A DNA stretch of 64,000 nucleotides from positions 558,001 to 622,000 of the forward strand of contig BGZK01000151.1 in the NCBI GenBank assembly GCA_005406025.1, given 5' to 3'. Source of the DNA: Eumeta japonica (Eukaryota; Arthropoda; Insecta; Lepidoptera; Psychidae). Position numbers and translations under genes: made by a program. Of the stretch, positions 36,930-48,619 are shown piece by piece; the stretch's first letter is position 1, and each line of letters opens with the position of its first letter. The notes under the pieces were generated by a model. That model did not search any database. It saw only the letters and a list, made by a program, of their open reading frames with translations, and was not told where the DNA came from.

Positions 36930-37240
36930 AATTTAAAGCATAATCGGGAATGGAACTAGGAACGAAACGGTTTCGAAACAATCTAAAATAAAACCAGCTT
37001 CGTGACTGAGAGCAGAGCCGCAATCAGAACCCGTAGAGGCACTTGGATTACAATCGAAAAGGGAATGGGGCCGAACCTAAAATGAACCGAAACCTAAATC
37101 GAGAGCGAGAACAGACTTAGCATCGATGTCGGGATTCGATTTCGAGAACGATATCGAAAGTGGATTAGGTTAGGATAGACACATAAAATGAAGAAATTAA
37201 TCATAGGGGGCGAGCTGCGGACGGGCAGCTGGTAATAAAA
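36930..37240 (-). mobile_element. Third copy of the GGAATC/GATTCC-array repeat
   Basis: Irregular array of GGAATGGAACTAGGAACGAAA-like and GAACCGAAACC/ATCGAGAGCGAGAAC words. It ends at a recognisable border, GCTGCGGACGGGCAGCTGG near 37212-37230, typical of insect interspersed repeats. Orientation is taken as opposite to the 29.5-30.7 kb copy. Confidence 0.5.
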
Positions 37241-37439
37241 TATTTGTTTAGACGAAAATAAAATTTATTTCACAGAATATCAGAAAAACGGTTGAATTTA
37301 GAAAAAAACTATTCCATAGATATTTACATATTCTTAGAGTGAAGATAAATGCTAGTTCCTGTCAAATTACGATCTCCTCATCCGTAAAGTAAAATACATT
37401 TCGAGGAGTCAATCACAAATAGCGTGCTATCATAATTAC

Positions 37440-37650
37440 TTCAAATTTAGATGCATTTATGCGCAACGACATTGTCGGGGTGCAGCCATTGTTGCGTCGA
37501 TTTCGTACGCATTGTGCGATGCACGTGCTCCGTGTAACAACGCAGTACGACAAAAGCCGCCCGCCCTAGGTGAGTCTCGAGGAAATTGCATCTCACGAAT
37601 CCCATTTCAGTTGTCTCCCGTCCGGTGCATCGCGCGTGACTCCGCACGAG
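37440..37650. other. GC-rich island
   Basis: CpG-rich block covered by frames on both strands (37447-37668 minus, 37512-37703 plus). It contains CACGTG at about 37521-37526. The minus frame includes LHPDNVVAHKC, discussed under rejected items. Candidate regulatory element. Confidence 0.3.
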
Positions 37651-37969
37651 TTTACTACAACATCCCAATATTTCAAGCTTCGAAGTCTAATTTAATTCAT
37701 TAAATTGCCTAACTAATTTAATTCGTTAAGTTTGTTTTAGAACTTCTCGTTTCTATTTTGACGGAAGAGCTTTAAAATAAGTAATTAAATATAAACTTTA
37801 TTTACAGCAATTGGTAGTTTACAAATAATATACAGTTAAGCAGTGAAAAACTTTAAGTATGTCCACTAAAGACTGGGATGATTGTAATGTGTCTATTGTC
37901 TTTATATTTTATTATTATCATAAATTCATGATTTTTTTTTTGCTTCATTTACATACATCAGTTTTTTCA

Positions 37970-38060
37970 TGCAAACTCGTCGGTATCGAGAGCTTAAAAT
38001 TTGGCCCTTTTTTAATATACCACAAATTCGGTCTGCATAAGATTTTCTAGGGCGGATATA
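37970..38060 (-). pseudogene. Fragment of non-LTR retrotransposon ORF, third copy
   Basis: Minus strand reads RPRKSYADRICGILKKGQIL followed by SRYRRVCMK, matching the 27.86-28.12 kb copy. Downstream sequence toward 37890 has drifted too far to follow. 5'-truncated and partial. Confidence 0.7.
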
Positions 38061-40479
38061 TTTATATTTCAACTTTATAAAACATTTTTTTTATCTTTTT
38101 TCGATTCATAGCACATATATCCACTACTCAAGCAAATATCTGTACTCATATTATTTGACTATTGCTATTTCTTCAAATTCAGAAAGAGTGATGTAATGCC
38201 TAATCATATTAGGAACAATAATTTAGAATTTTTTTCAACAATCAGTTAAATGACACGTACTGTATATGTGATAGCCAGCCGTACGTTTTAGATTTCTTAT
38301 ATTACACCGCTACTATATTTTGCCTACAATATTGTAAACATCCTGGCTTGCATTATATTTCTTTTGTCATAATGTTTGAATGGAACCTAGAGTTATAGAG
38401 TTCGTTCGTGTCAATAACAATAATATATCAATAGTTAACTTTTGGATTGCACGAATCACCTGCGGTTAGTTAGGTTCAAAATTTAGTTATTGATGTAGAT
38501 TTACTTTTTAAAATGTAACTTGAACCACGTGAAATTAAATTTATTTGAATACTAGCGCCGACACGCCCACTTCACATGGCGTTATTGGTTACGAAGTGAA
38601 AGGTGTGCGACATTGAAAAAAATTAATCGCCCAAAATCATCTACAGACGATTCCGCGTCGAATGATCAAAGTCCCACATAGGTACGTTCCATAGTTTTCA
38701 ACTGATGCTCGTACAAAGGAAAATCGTTTTCATTATCGTTTTCGGGAAATATTTACTTTTTCTACTTGTTCCTGATCGTTCTCGATCTCGCTTTGATTCT
38801 TCGGATAACGTACCGTGAAATTTAAATATCAATTTTTCAATCTGTACCCCGCGCTTTTAGTTGTTATTCTCCGCTCAAACCTTATTAAAGATCTTTATCT
38901 TTTTATTGCATAGATCGGTCTACGGCGAACGACTACACTCTTAAGAAAGCTGTCAAGTGCGACCTTTTTTTTTCCTTGTCAATATTGATATCGAGAAAGC
39001 AATGATTATAACAGTGTTTCTCGACTACAAAACAGGTACTACAACAGTTACAGACTGTTATTTTTCTACCGCCGTGTCATTTTCTTGAGAAAACAACCAA
39101 TTATAATACGGATTTTATTCTATCTACCGGAGTATCTAACAGGTGATTTGGATTTTAGCCGATGAATTAAGTTGTTCGCGATTTGTGTTTCTGTTCTATT
39201 TCCATTGTGTGATTGTGAATATCATAAAACGTTATTACTGCAGAATATCTTGTATACGTAGTTATTAAATTAATGTAATCGTCTACAATACCTTCCGCGG
39301 CACGTGTGTTGAAATATTTAATAACTAGCTGTGAGTGCGACGTCGTTCGCGTCCGTTGTCTCGAGCTACTGATAAAATTACCCATAAAATATTTTTTATC
39401 TACCAAACAGTTTCATTTAAGTTCTGTTTTTCTGAAAGCTTCATATTCTGCCTAGAAAAGTTTTTTTTTAATGAAAGACATTATCAATTTTCCAATATTA
39501 TTTGAGTGAAATTGCGTACTCTCACTCTTATCTCTATTTTGCCTTAAAAATAAGATATTTTTTCGCATTAATATGTATCGTATATATTAACTAACATAGA
39601 TAATAAAGTATTTCCATGTCAAATTTTATTTAAATACATCCAGTAGTTTTTGCCTGATGTGTCTTTAGACAGATAGGCACAGGATCAAAAATTCCAAAAC
39701 TTGATGTTTTATTTTCTAAATTACTGACTATTAACACCATCACCAAAATGTTCAAACTATATTACATTTCCAGACACGGTTATGTTACAGTTTTTGTTAC
39801 TGTTTTATTATAAATATAGAGAGACCTTAATGGGACGTTTTGTAACAGCTGTAGTTTCATTCAAAATTCGCCACAACATTTTATCGTCAAAAATATTGTT
39901 ACGTCCGTAACGACCGTAAAACTGTAAAGGGGAAATCACGCGGACAATACGGACAAGCGACGTCAATTTGTCCGACGTCTAATGGAAACACGGAGCATTG
40001 TTCGCCATCACGGTGATGTGCAGGAATAACAGGCTTTCTGGTTATCTAACGCTCTGGCGGTTTGCGCAGAGCACTCAATGGAGGTCCGATTATGCGATCG
40101 GGCTTATGGTCATGAATTTAGATTAGCGTCATGTTCTTAGTCGGTTTCAATGCTACACAATCTATACACATAATCGAATCGTTCATTGATATATGCGATA
40201 ATAGTTCTTCTACGCGTAAGTCTTGCCGTGTGACTGATGTTTTAAGATTGTCTATTTTTTAGTGTGCATTATGTAAGGTAAGCTGTTTTTTCTATGTAAT
40301 GTAATGTTGTTTTTTCTCATATAACTTCCAAAATAGAAAATTTCAGTTACTTATGATTAAGTTAACTTAAAGGCTCAGCCATGTATGAAAGATCGGTTCA
40401 AATAGGTTTAAAATAATTTCATTTTTTTATGTAGAATTTATGGCAGTAGAAAACATAGTGGAGTAGGTAAATCATTTAT
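38061..40479. other. Non-coding stretch, no gene seen
   Basis: Mostly AT-rich. A GC-richer patch at 38555-38690 begins ACTAGCGCCGACACG, which may be a degraded repeat border. Another at 39895-40110 contains GTCCGTAACGACCGT and TTTGCGCAGAGC. The 79-codon minus frame (39167-39406) is not recognisable. Confidence 0.45.
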
Positions 40480-40900
40480 TTATTCTCAGTCATTGAACGT
40501 CCGCTGTGCGATATAAGCCCTCTCACTAGATATCCACTACATACGATTCCGGACTGTTTAAAACCAATGATGGCTCGTGATCCTTATGCGAAGGGTCGTC
40601 AGTCCATTTAGTGGGGGGCTGTCCCACGATGTGACTTCCGGTACGTGGCCGTCGCTCGTGAACCTTTCTTCCGTAGGTTGTCACTTCTACGACTCGGCCT
40701 GCCCTTTGTCCCTTCCAACATGCTGATTCTATGTGATGTGTCGGCAATTTCGATTGTCCCGCGGAATTCATCGTTCAGATCTTACTCCGCGCAGAATCCC
40801 CGACTATGGTTCTTTCCGTTGCTTTTCTAGCGACTGAGTTTGTTTAGGAGGCTAAAGAAATCGGATCTGGCTATCATCCGCATACCGTCACTGGAAAAAA
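40480..40900 (-). pseudogene. Non-LTR retrotransposon 3' end (endonuclease/RT tail)
   Basis: Minus strand, in shifting frames, reads LNDEFRGTIEIADTSHRIS, then RRPRTGSH, then VGQPPTKWTDD. This is the well-known tail 'WRPRTGxRxVGRPPTRWTDD' of lepidopteran endonuclease/RT proteins. Near 40490-40525 the minus strand has GAGGGCTTATATCGCACAG, the counterpart of the usual 'GGCCTATGTCCAGCAG' 3' terminus, followed by ATAAATAAAT. It is a different family from the 20.4/27.9/38.0 kb copies. Confidence 0.75.
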
Positions 40901-41109
40901 TATTACTACTCATGCGGAGACCTTGGTCGATAGTTACTTTACGTTACGTTAGTTAGTTAGTTCTCGAACGAATGTTACGAATATAACTATATCGACAGTG
41001 TTTTGATCACGCAGATGTTCAGGATTAACATAAGATTCCATTTTCATTAATTTTATGCGAATCGCGTATTCGTAGACCTATATACACAGATTCAACAATA
41101 GATTCATAC
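40901..41109. other. Short non-coding spacer
   Basis: AT-rich; a run of TTAGTTAG/TTACGTTACG words near 40940-40965. Nothing else seen. Confidence 0.5.
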
Positions 41110-41350
41110 GATATAAATTTGGACGTCGGCGCCGACAGTTTTATCGGGGCGCGACGGACGCGGTGCAAATTAAGCCGGCGGGTTGCAATAGCGATGACGA
41201 GTAAACACGGGCCGTATAACAGATCGTCCGGCCCGTTTCACGGCTTCATAAGACGACCCTCTGGCGCGCGCGTCCCGAGTTCGAGGCCCGCCCGAGGCCG
41301 CGGTGATCTATATGCAAATTTTATAACCCGCTTATTATATTTCCCGGAAC
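41110..41350. other. GC-rich island, candidate regulatory element
   Basis: CpG-dense with GACGTCGGCGCCGAC (near-palindrome, about 41122-41136). A 78-codon plus frame (41119-41355) spans the block and is arginine-rich without domain features. Confidence 0.35.
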
Positions 41351-42470
41351 ACTAGATGAAAATATAGCGAACGATTTATGCGCCTATACGTTACAGGAAT
41401 ATGAAGTCGAAGCGGGTGATTTTGGAGTTCATGTCGTAAGTGCTTTTTATGCTTCGGTAGTGGGCACTTTTAAATATATGTCTTCATTTTTATTTTTATT
41501 TTGGCTTTATATGTATGTATATATAAAAGTTGTTGTATTATCTATATATGTGTATTTAATTTTAACACTGTAGATTATAAAATCAAAATATGTAATAAAT
41601 GGAGATTATTGCAGGAATATTATTCATAAATTTGAAAATTTAAAATTTTACTTATTTTTGCTTAATCTAAATAAAAGCGAACATTTTAACATTATTTTAC
41701 TAAAATTACCAAAAAGCCACGGACAGTTTATTCAATTACTTGCAAACAGTAACGTAGCCAAATTCTTAAAATACATACTATTTTTTTTTTGTAATATCAT
41801 CTTAGAAATAGTCGTATTTGCCAGTTCGACAGCTAAAAATTAAAATTGAAACCGGCTCTACCCACGTCGTGTCGTACAATAAACCGTAGCGTGTGCTCCG
41901 CCGGCTACGCGCCGCGCCCCGGGCGGGCTATGCTAATGTTCAACGGAAATATGTGCTTGCGCGCGGAAGTTGTTAATCTGCTTACGTTTATTAAATCAAA
42001 ACTAAAATTTACATCACATTTTATGAAAATTATTAAATTTGTTTATTAACTATATGCGAAAATTTGTATTGACATTTTCTTATAACGCTAATAAATAAAA
42101 TTTTACAATGATTTTTTCCAAATAGTTCATTTTTCTCTGTTACTTCTTTTTTGAAACAGCTTTAACGATGATTATTAGGATTATTAAATAATTTATCACT
42201 ATAGTAATTTTATTATTGAAACTCTATATCTGTATAAATGATCAATTTTCCTGTAAGGCTCTAAGATCGGTCGAAATCGTGTAATGTTTGTTCTGTATTC
42301 AATCTAATACATCAGAAAATAATTAAAACTCTTGTGTACGGTGACAATAAAAAGAGATCAGTCGCCCGTCAGCTTTCTCTGAAACATTTACACCGACGTC
42401 AAATGCCAAAGATGACGCGATATAGAATCGAGTGGCGTGTCGGCTGTGAGTAAATTGATAGGATTATATT
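41351..42470. other. Non-coding stretch, nothing recognised
   Basis: AT-rich except a short GC-rich patch at about 41850-41935 inside a 67-codon plus frame (41846-42049). No gene supported. Confidence 0.5.
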
Positions 42471-43133
42471 AAAAAAAAAAAACCGGCCAAGTGTGAGTCG
42501 GACTCGCGCACCGAGGATTCCGTACAAATCTGTAGGTATATGAGTAAAAGTTTACCCATCACGACAATCGAGTCATAGTTATGGTATTTTTATTGCAAAA
42601 TGATATCCATAACATTATAATGTGGAAAGCTGGAGGAGTGTAAATTTAAAACAAAAGTCTCTTTATTGTTTCAGTGATCCTTCATTTTATATTAACACAT
42701 ATCATTTATTTTATAACTAAAATACCTATACTCGCCTTGCAGCAGTCTTGCAAAAGTTCTTTTATCAAAGTTATTTATTTATAAAGTTTTTTTAGTCACT
42801 ATTTAGAAATCTGGTTCAAAAATAATAATTAAGTATTAAATTGGAACCAGATCTGTAAATGATAACTGAGCAAGCGTCTACCTGTTGCCGTTATCAATAT
42901 CGAGCCAAAACGAGCAAAAAAAAATCACGTTTGTTGTATGGGAGCCCCCTTAAATATTTATTTTATTTTTTAGCATTTGTTATTATAGCGGCAACAGAAA
43001 TACATCATCGGTGAAAATTTCAACTATCTGACTATTACGGTACATGAGATATAGCCTGGTGACAGACGGATGGACGGACAGCGGAGTCTCAGTAATAGGG
43101 CTCCGTTTTTTACCCTTGGGTACGGAACCCTAA
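42471..43133 (+). mobile_element. CCGGCCAAGTG...GTACGGAACCC interspersed repeat (near full length)
   Basis: It starts after a poly-A run with AACCGGCCAAGTGTGAGTCG and ACTCGCGCACCGAGGATTCCGTA. It ends GGACAGCGGAGTCTCAGTAA, GGGCTCCGTTTTTTACCC and GGGTACGGAACCC. GGATTCCGTA and TACGGAACCC form short inverted ends. The internal words CAACTATCTGACTATTACGG and GAGATATAGCCTGGTGACAG are diagnostic of an abundant lepidopteran repeat that I recognise; its class (DNA transposon or other) is not clear to me. No ORF. Confidence 0.85.
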
Positions 43134-44189
43134 TTAAAGAATGACAAAAAAAATTACTCGAACCACTCGGACAGACCTGATCCAATTTTATGACGCATCA
43201 ATCTTAACGTTCATATCTCACCACATCTCGTGGAATATTACAGTGTTACTTCGAGAAATTAATTACGGTATAAATCCAGTTACTGTAGCTGAAATTGCCT
43301 CTAATAATAACTTTATTACCGCAATTTTCCTGGAAAACTGGTTTTTTGATATAAATGAGGCCGATTAGTTTATATTAAAACGGAGGCCTCAATTATACCT
43401 CGTAAATAAAGTCCGTTGAAGAACTTTATGCTTAAAGCGCCGGCATTATTGTAACGGTACAGATAAATCTAGGTTAACACACATTAATAATTTCCTTTTT
43501 AAATATCAAAGGCGTCAAATAAAAAAAAATTGCTTGACTGGATGACGCAACGTCTAAATAAATATATAGAATCATGGAAAATGTTATTATAACCTTATTG
43601 GTAAAGATGAAATTAATTTTAAATAAATTCACAGAATTTGTCTTCACCAGTAAGACAAATCATTTAACAAAAATAAAATCCTTTGGTAGGTTTTACTAGT
43701 CCGCGTTAACTCCTAATACATTGAAACCTTGCGAATAAAATGTTATTTTTAGTTTTGCTACAGCTATATTTGAATTTTCTGTGCCTAAATAATATTGTTA
43801 TTTATGTAAATACTTTATGTAATTAATTGCAAACACATTTCATAGTGGTTTTAATTTAATCAGAAAATAATTATAAAAAAAATCAACCTTGTGAAAATGT
43901 TGGGAAAGCAATATTGGAAAAAAGAATTAGGTATCAGTTTAGTTTATCCCAATTTGTTTAAAATTATATTAGAGTAACTAATATAATTATTATTATTTAA
44001 TTTTTTTTATTATTCTGAGTACGTTATTCAAAGTGATGTTATTCATTTTCAACAGGTGGCAGCGACGTGAATTCTTCGGACAGCGTTTTAATATTACTAA
44101 ATAATAATAATATATTTTCTATACAGTTATTTACATATCGCGTCTACCGACACACCTTCATACATCCACGTCATAATAACTCCCTCTGA
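43134..44189. other. Non-coding stretch with a possible conserved block
   Basis: A 75-codon plus frame (43141-43368) abuts the repeat but has no recognisable domain. At 43355-43425 the spaced inverted words GAGGCC/GGCCTC surround AT-core TTAGTTTATATT sites, suggesting a possible regulatory block. Confidence 0.4.
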
Positions 44190-44420
44190 AGTGCTTTATT
44201 ACAAAGGTGAAAGTGAACCGCGAGCGCGCGGCCGCAGACAATACCGTTCGGTATTCCTCTGTGCGGTGAAAGCGAGCGTTTTGTCTTAACGAATTAATCC
44301 AGTCCCGTTCGCTTCAAAGGCGGCTCACTTCTGCGCGCTTCCGGCGGCGCACTTCGGATCTCCCGTCCAACCCCCCCGCCGGACTTCCGCCCTCGTTTGC
44401 GGTTGTCAGTTAGCCGTTAT
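44190..44420. other. GC-rich island, candidate regulatory element
   Basis: CpG-dense, with AAATACCG-type ATACCGTTCGGTAT near-palindrome (about 44242-44255), CGAATTAAT core, and C-rich CCCCCCCGCCGG (about 44370). No open frame of 60 codons, which argues against an exon. Confidence 0.4.
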
Positions 44421-44738
44421 ATATTGGACGTGAAAGATTTTATCGGATTGTCGGTGTTTATGTCGATGTTTATGACTGTACGGGTGCATTATGATGTTGT
44501 TGGCGTAGCATGGGAAATAAAAATTTTGAAAATTCGAAAGTGTGCGACTCTAATGCTAAGTTAATTCTAAAACACAATAATTAGCTAGTTTCTTATGTCA
44601 AGTAAACGTCGTAATTTAGCGCTACCTAGTAATGCGAATTGTATTCACAGGTTTTTAATAGGCGCCATCTAAAAAATAAATGCAAAACTTTTTCGTTTAT
44701 TGTAACTAAGGCAAGGAATATACAAAGACGTCATGACA

Positions 44739-44791
44739 TCATATCGAAATAAAAAAATATTTCTCAAACACATTTTTTTATTTCGATATGA
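44739..44791. repeat. 20-bp perfect inverted repeat (53-bp hairpin)
   Basis: TCATATCGAAATAAAAAAAT (44739-44758) and its exact reverse complement (44772-44791) enclose a 13-nt loop. A partial extra copy, CGATATGA, follows at once. Transcribed, it would form a stable AU-rich hairpin. Confidence 0.9.
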
Positions 44792-45407
44792 CGATATGAT
44801 TTTAAAACTTTTTTGCACGTATGGGCATGTAATAAGCAAGACATGAACATAATAACCACACTTTTTTACAAGAAAAAAACCCCCGAGATCTCGAATAACT
44901 CAACCGATTGCGAGTTCAATAACATAAAATAATTCCTTAAAATAAATAGAAACTTATTTAATACAATTTATCTTAATCCATGTTACATTTCTCTAAAGCC
45001 TGAAGACTCACCAACTCACAAACCAACGGACGGCGGTTCCTATAATTTTTCAATTTCATTTTTTATTAGGTATTCTAAAGTGAATCAATTAAAAAATAAA
45101 ATACTCTTATAATTTAATGTCTCTACGTTATTTAAACGTTACTAATAACATGGTTTTTAACGTATAGCTTAAATTATAAGAACGATTTTATGTAGCGAAA
45201 TTGAGGTATGGCCACATGTCGAAGATTGAGCATTCTTATGCGTTGCACGTTGTGATTCGTGCAAAATTATTTTAAAAGTTATGCAAATCTTTGTTGACCA
45301 TATGTGACTAATTCCCTCCTTGTTTTTATAGGTATTCTAAAATGAATAATATACCAGAAAAATTTGTAGTCCATATTCAACCTTGAGCATTTGCAGTCTT
45401 ATTTTTT
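44792..45407. other. AT-rich non-coding stretch
   Basis: A short direct repeat GGTATTCTAAARTGAAT occurs at about 45067 and 45332. No ORF of 60 codons. Confidence 0.5.
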
Positions 45408-45853
45408 ACGTGACAACGTCTAAATTAGGTTGCGGCTGAGTCACTTAAGTAAAGTGCGGTAACGCTCGGCACGATGAGTCACCGAACGAGAGAGAGGCCT
45501 GCCGAATGCCCGTCCCCTCTCCCACTCAACTATGATCGGTCTGCCGCGCGCAGCACTAGAGAATTAGTGCATAGCTTGCAAATGTATTGCAGTTATTGTA
45601 TGTATATTTGTATATAAATACGTATGTATGTGTAAAGGTAAAATAAATTTTGTTAATATGAAATTCAGTGCGAGATTCTTTGTATAAATTAATGTTTTAA
45701 ATATAATTTTGTATAAATAAATGTTTTAAATTGTTACTATTATTTCATCCTTCTTCCTAGTATACGAATGAATATTCACATTAAAATGATTTTACCATTC
45801 AAAGTCGTTGTCACGTAAAACTTTCGCCCGTATACCGACTTTACAGGCAACCA
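45408..45853 (+). mobile_element. Helentron-like non-autonomous element, copy 1
   Basis: Full-length member (446 bp). The 5' end ACGTGACAACGTC lies in a T tract. The 3' region has CGTTGTCACGT, the inverted partner of the 5' arm, then a 23-nt hairpin GCCCGTA-loop-TACAGGC and the terminus AACCA before a T tract. The interior has an AT-rich block with a tandem duplication around TAAATTAATGTTTTAAATATAA and several AATAAA words. No ORF. This is the only copy with both CACGT arms intact. Confidence 0.8.
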
Positions 45854-48049
45854 ATTTTTTAATCATTAAATTTCGTGTCTGATTTTAGCTATCTCACTAC
45901 TGAAAACTTTATCCTCCCGCGGTTTCTTTATTTCAAATCGAAGGACTGGAATCTCAAGCCCTGCAGTCTAATTCCATTGCAATTCGGGAAATGTTAACGA
46001 CTCGGTCATCAATGAGGTCCAATGAGCATGACCGACGACTTACTGTGTCTACAAGCCACGGAACAAGTGATATTTTAATTTGACTTAAAAAAAAAACTCA
46101 TAGGTTAGATCAAGTTTGAGGTTGTTATCTCCTTCTTTGGAGTTAAGTTATACATAGACGTAGTAACAAAAGCACCAAATTATCAAAAGTCCGAGCCCTC
46201 TATGTTTAAAATGCTTATATTAAATAATGTATTTTTGTGTTTGAGCCATAAATATTGTGAATTTTTGACCCAGCTGCTGTTTGCTAAGCTGACTTGATGA
46301 CTTAATTTTAAATAGTTTTAGAAGGAATGTCTCCGAGGTCAGCGTTAAACAAAATATTTCTTTCTAAAATCTTCTTGAAATTCTAAGAAACAGTAGGAAT
46401 TATACATCGATAACTTTAAACGTTATGCGATATAAGAATAATAATTAAGTACTACATTTTTTTTTGGAAAAAATTCGCTATTAGGTATTTTTAAAAGTTT
46501 TTCTCAGATATATAACAAAGTAGGTACATGTATTACATATTCACACTTCTTCGCGTCCTGTACTTTGGTGGGTCCCATAGTGGAGTGGATGGTTTGGCGA
46601 AGATTTCAAAGTTGCATCTATGTGATTGCTAAGAATTTCTGATATCGAAGGTCTCGGCGCTACGTCCCAGACGTGCAGGTTTCTTGACGACCTTGTACTT
46701 TACCTTTGAATGGTATGCTTATCCCCGTTTTCGATCTGCTCTTGAGTTCCATTTGTGTATACCATTACGTTTAGAATTTCCGCCCTTCCTGAGTCGAAGG
46801 TCATACTTGATCTGCTCGGCTGCGGGCCACATGCAATCCGTTGAGTTTTTGGAAGTAACGCCATAATAATTCGATAAATGCAAAAAATATGTTTTTGAAG
46901 TTATACACTTTTTTAGGCGCATATGAAAAAATGATGAGAGTGCAATTTTAAGATTGTGTAACACAAAATTAACAGGTTGAAGCTGCCCGCTTCGAATTTG
47001 AATTCGAATTTCGAAAAATGTGAGAATTTATGTTACACTTAATGTAAGAAAATAAATATTTGTTTATTTAATTTTTAAAATTTAAACTGAACTTTATTGT
47101 CTGTGTTGACTATCCTTTTCCAGTCCTTTTACTATTTTATTACAATTAATTATTTGCATTCAATTAAAAACTATTTTTTAATCATGCCAAAGTATAATTT
47201 CTCACGCGGGTACATAAACATACATACACGATTTTTTTTGTTTTGTCTGTGTATTTAAAAATTTGTGATTGACACTTATCGTTTAGTCGGTACGCGTCGC
47301 GAGTATGTACGATTTGACAAGCTTACGACGCGAATTACGCTTGTCGTACAATCCTAATCGTTCAATATACAATTCACTTTCAATTACATTCCACGTAGAA
47401 AGTTTATTGCATACTTTGCTTTTATCCATCCAAGAATTATTGAGCAATTAATGCAATTTACTAAAAGGCATTGTATAATTAAAGATGCTCCAAAGACGCC
47501 GGCCGGAAATCTAATTTCAACTTAATTTAATACTAAACAAATTCAATGTTAAAGCTTAACATTTACTGTAACATTTGATTTCAACCGTTGTTTGTGCACG
47601 AAATCTGTTATGAAACTTAAATTAAGTTCCGATATAGATTCGAGTAGACTGCTTTAGCGAACTTATAATCTTAAGAAATCTCCAGAATACACCTCGGATT
47701 GTTTTCGTAACTCTCCGTGTGCTTTCGTTTAAAATTACTTTTAGTTTGGGATTACGTTTAATTGTTTATGTCTTCGGTTTTGTTTATTTCATTTAATCCT
47801 CTCATAAACAAGCCGAAAACACTATTTAAGTAAAAAAAGAAAGTTCAATATTATACGTTATATTAATATTATCGACAGCTATATTAAGCAGTCTAAATCG
47901 CCTTAAAGTGATTATTTATCTTTTGTGTGAAGACCTATAATTTTAATTTTTATAGCTTAAATTAAAGACATCTATTAGCTACTATATACACGTTTATTAA
48001 GTCGTTCGTTTCCGCTTAGAACACAATAATTATCGTCATAAGAAGATCC
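45854..48049. other. Non-coding stretch, one unexplained frame
   Basis: AT-rich overall. An 81-codon minus frame (46719-46964) in a GC-richer patch reads DCMWPAAEQIKYDLRLRKGG in its middle. It looks protein-like but I cannot assign it; it may be an old TE or processed-gene fragment. A 7-bp stem GACAAGC/GCTTGTC lies at 47316-47345. Confidence 0.4.
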
Positions 48050-48365
48050 ACAGAATGGATCAAGATGAATGCGTGCGCGGCGGCAGACGCGGCTTCCCCC
48101 GCAATCAGCGGCCGCGACGAGCTAATTCGCCGTGCGGGCCCCGGACGCGCTCGCGCTGGCGGGGCCGCAAACCGCGTATCGATGAAGCCGGATCGGTATT
48201 GACTCCGTACAAGCTTTTTATTTCACTTCGCGGGTCGCGGTAATTACTCACTTACGGCTTCAGATGATTATAGCCTTCGACGGCCGTTAGCCCGGATAAT
48301 GACGGTTATTCGGTAATGTGTAGGATGTGGTGTATTGATTTTGTTCCGCTCGAGCGAAGCGTGTA
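48050..48365. other. GC-rich island, candidate regulatory element
   Basis: CpG-dense core at 48065-48180; a 62-codon plus frame (48055-48243) is arginine-rich and not recognisable. The flank holds GATTATAGCC and CGGATAATGACGG words. Confidence 0.35.
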
Positions 48366-48619
48366 GTGGATGCAAGAATTACACTGTAAGTATTGAACGG
48401 AAAAGTTAATATAATAATGAAAGTTTAGTGATGTTTCAGTTCAAATTTAATCTATCACACAGTTTATTCGTTCTACTGAGTATCTACTGAGCTGTCGAAT
48501 AAAAGATGGGTGTAATACACCTTACACCTGAAAATATTCATGAAAAAAAATATGATTTCATTAAACACGATGAAAGTTCGTTGTAAAAAATTACCAATTA
48601 CATTTTAATCGAGTAGATT
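48366..48619. other. AT-rich spacer, nothing recognised
   Basis: Spacer between two GC islands. Confidence 0.5.

Noticed and set aside
36930..37240. Telomeric TTAGG repeats (GGATTAGGTTAGGATAG near 37164)
   Set aside because: Only two or three imperfect units inside a degenerate array; not a telomeric tract.
37447..37668. LHPDNVVAHKC in a minus-strand frame as a mariner HxDNxxxH motif
   Set aside because: The spacing matches, but the surrounding residues do not align with mariner transposase and a match this short is expected about once in 64 kb over six frames.
45408..45853. Solo LTR (TG...CA ends, AATAAA inside)
   Set aside because: Only some copies begin with TG, ends carry inverted arms and a terminal hairpin, and no constant 4-6 bp flanking duplication is visible.
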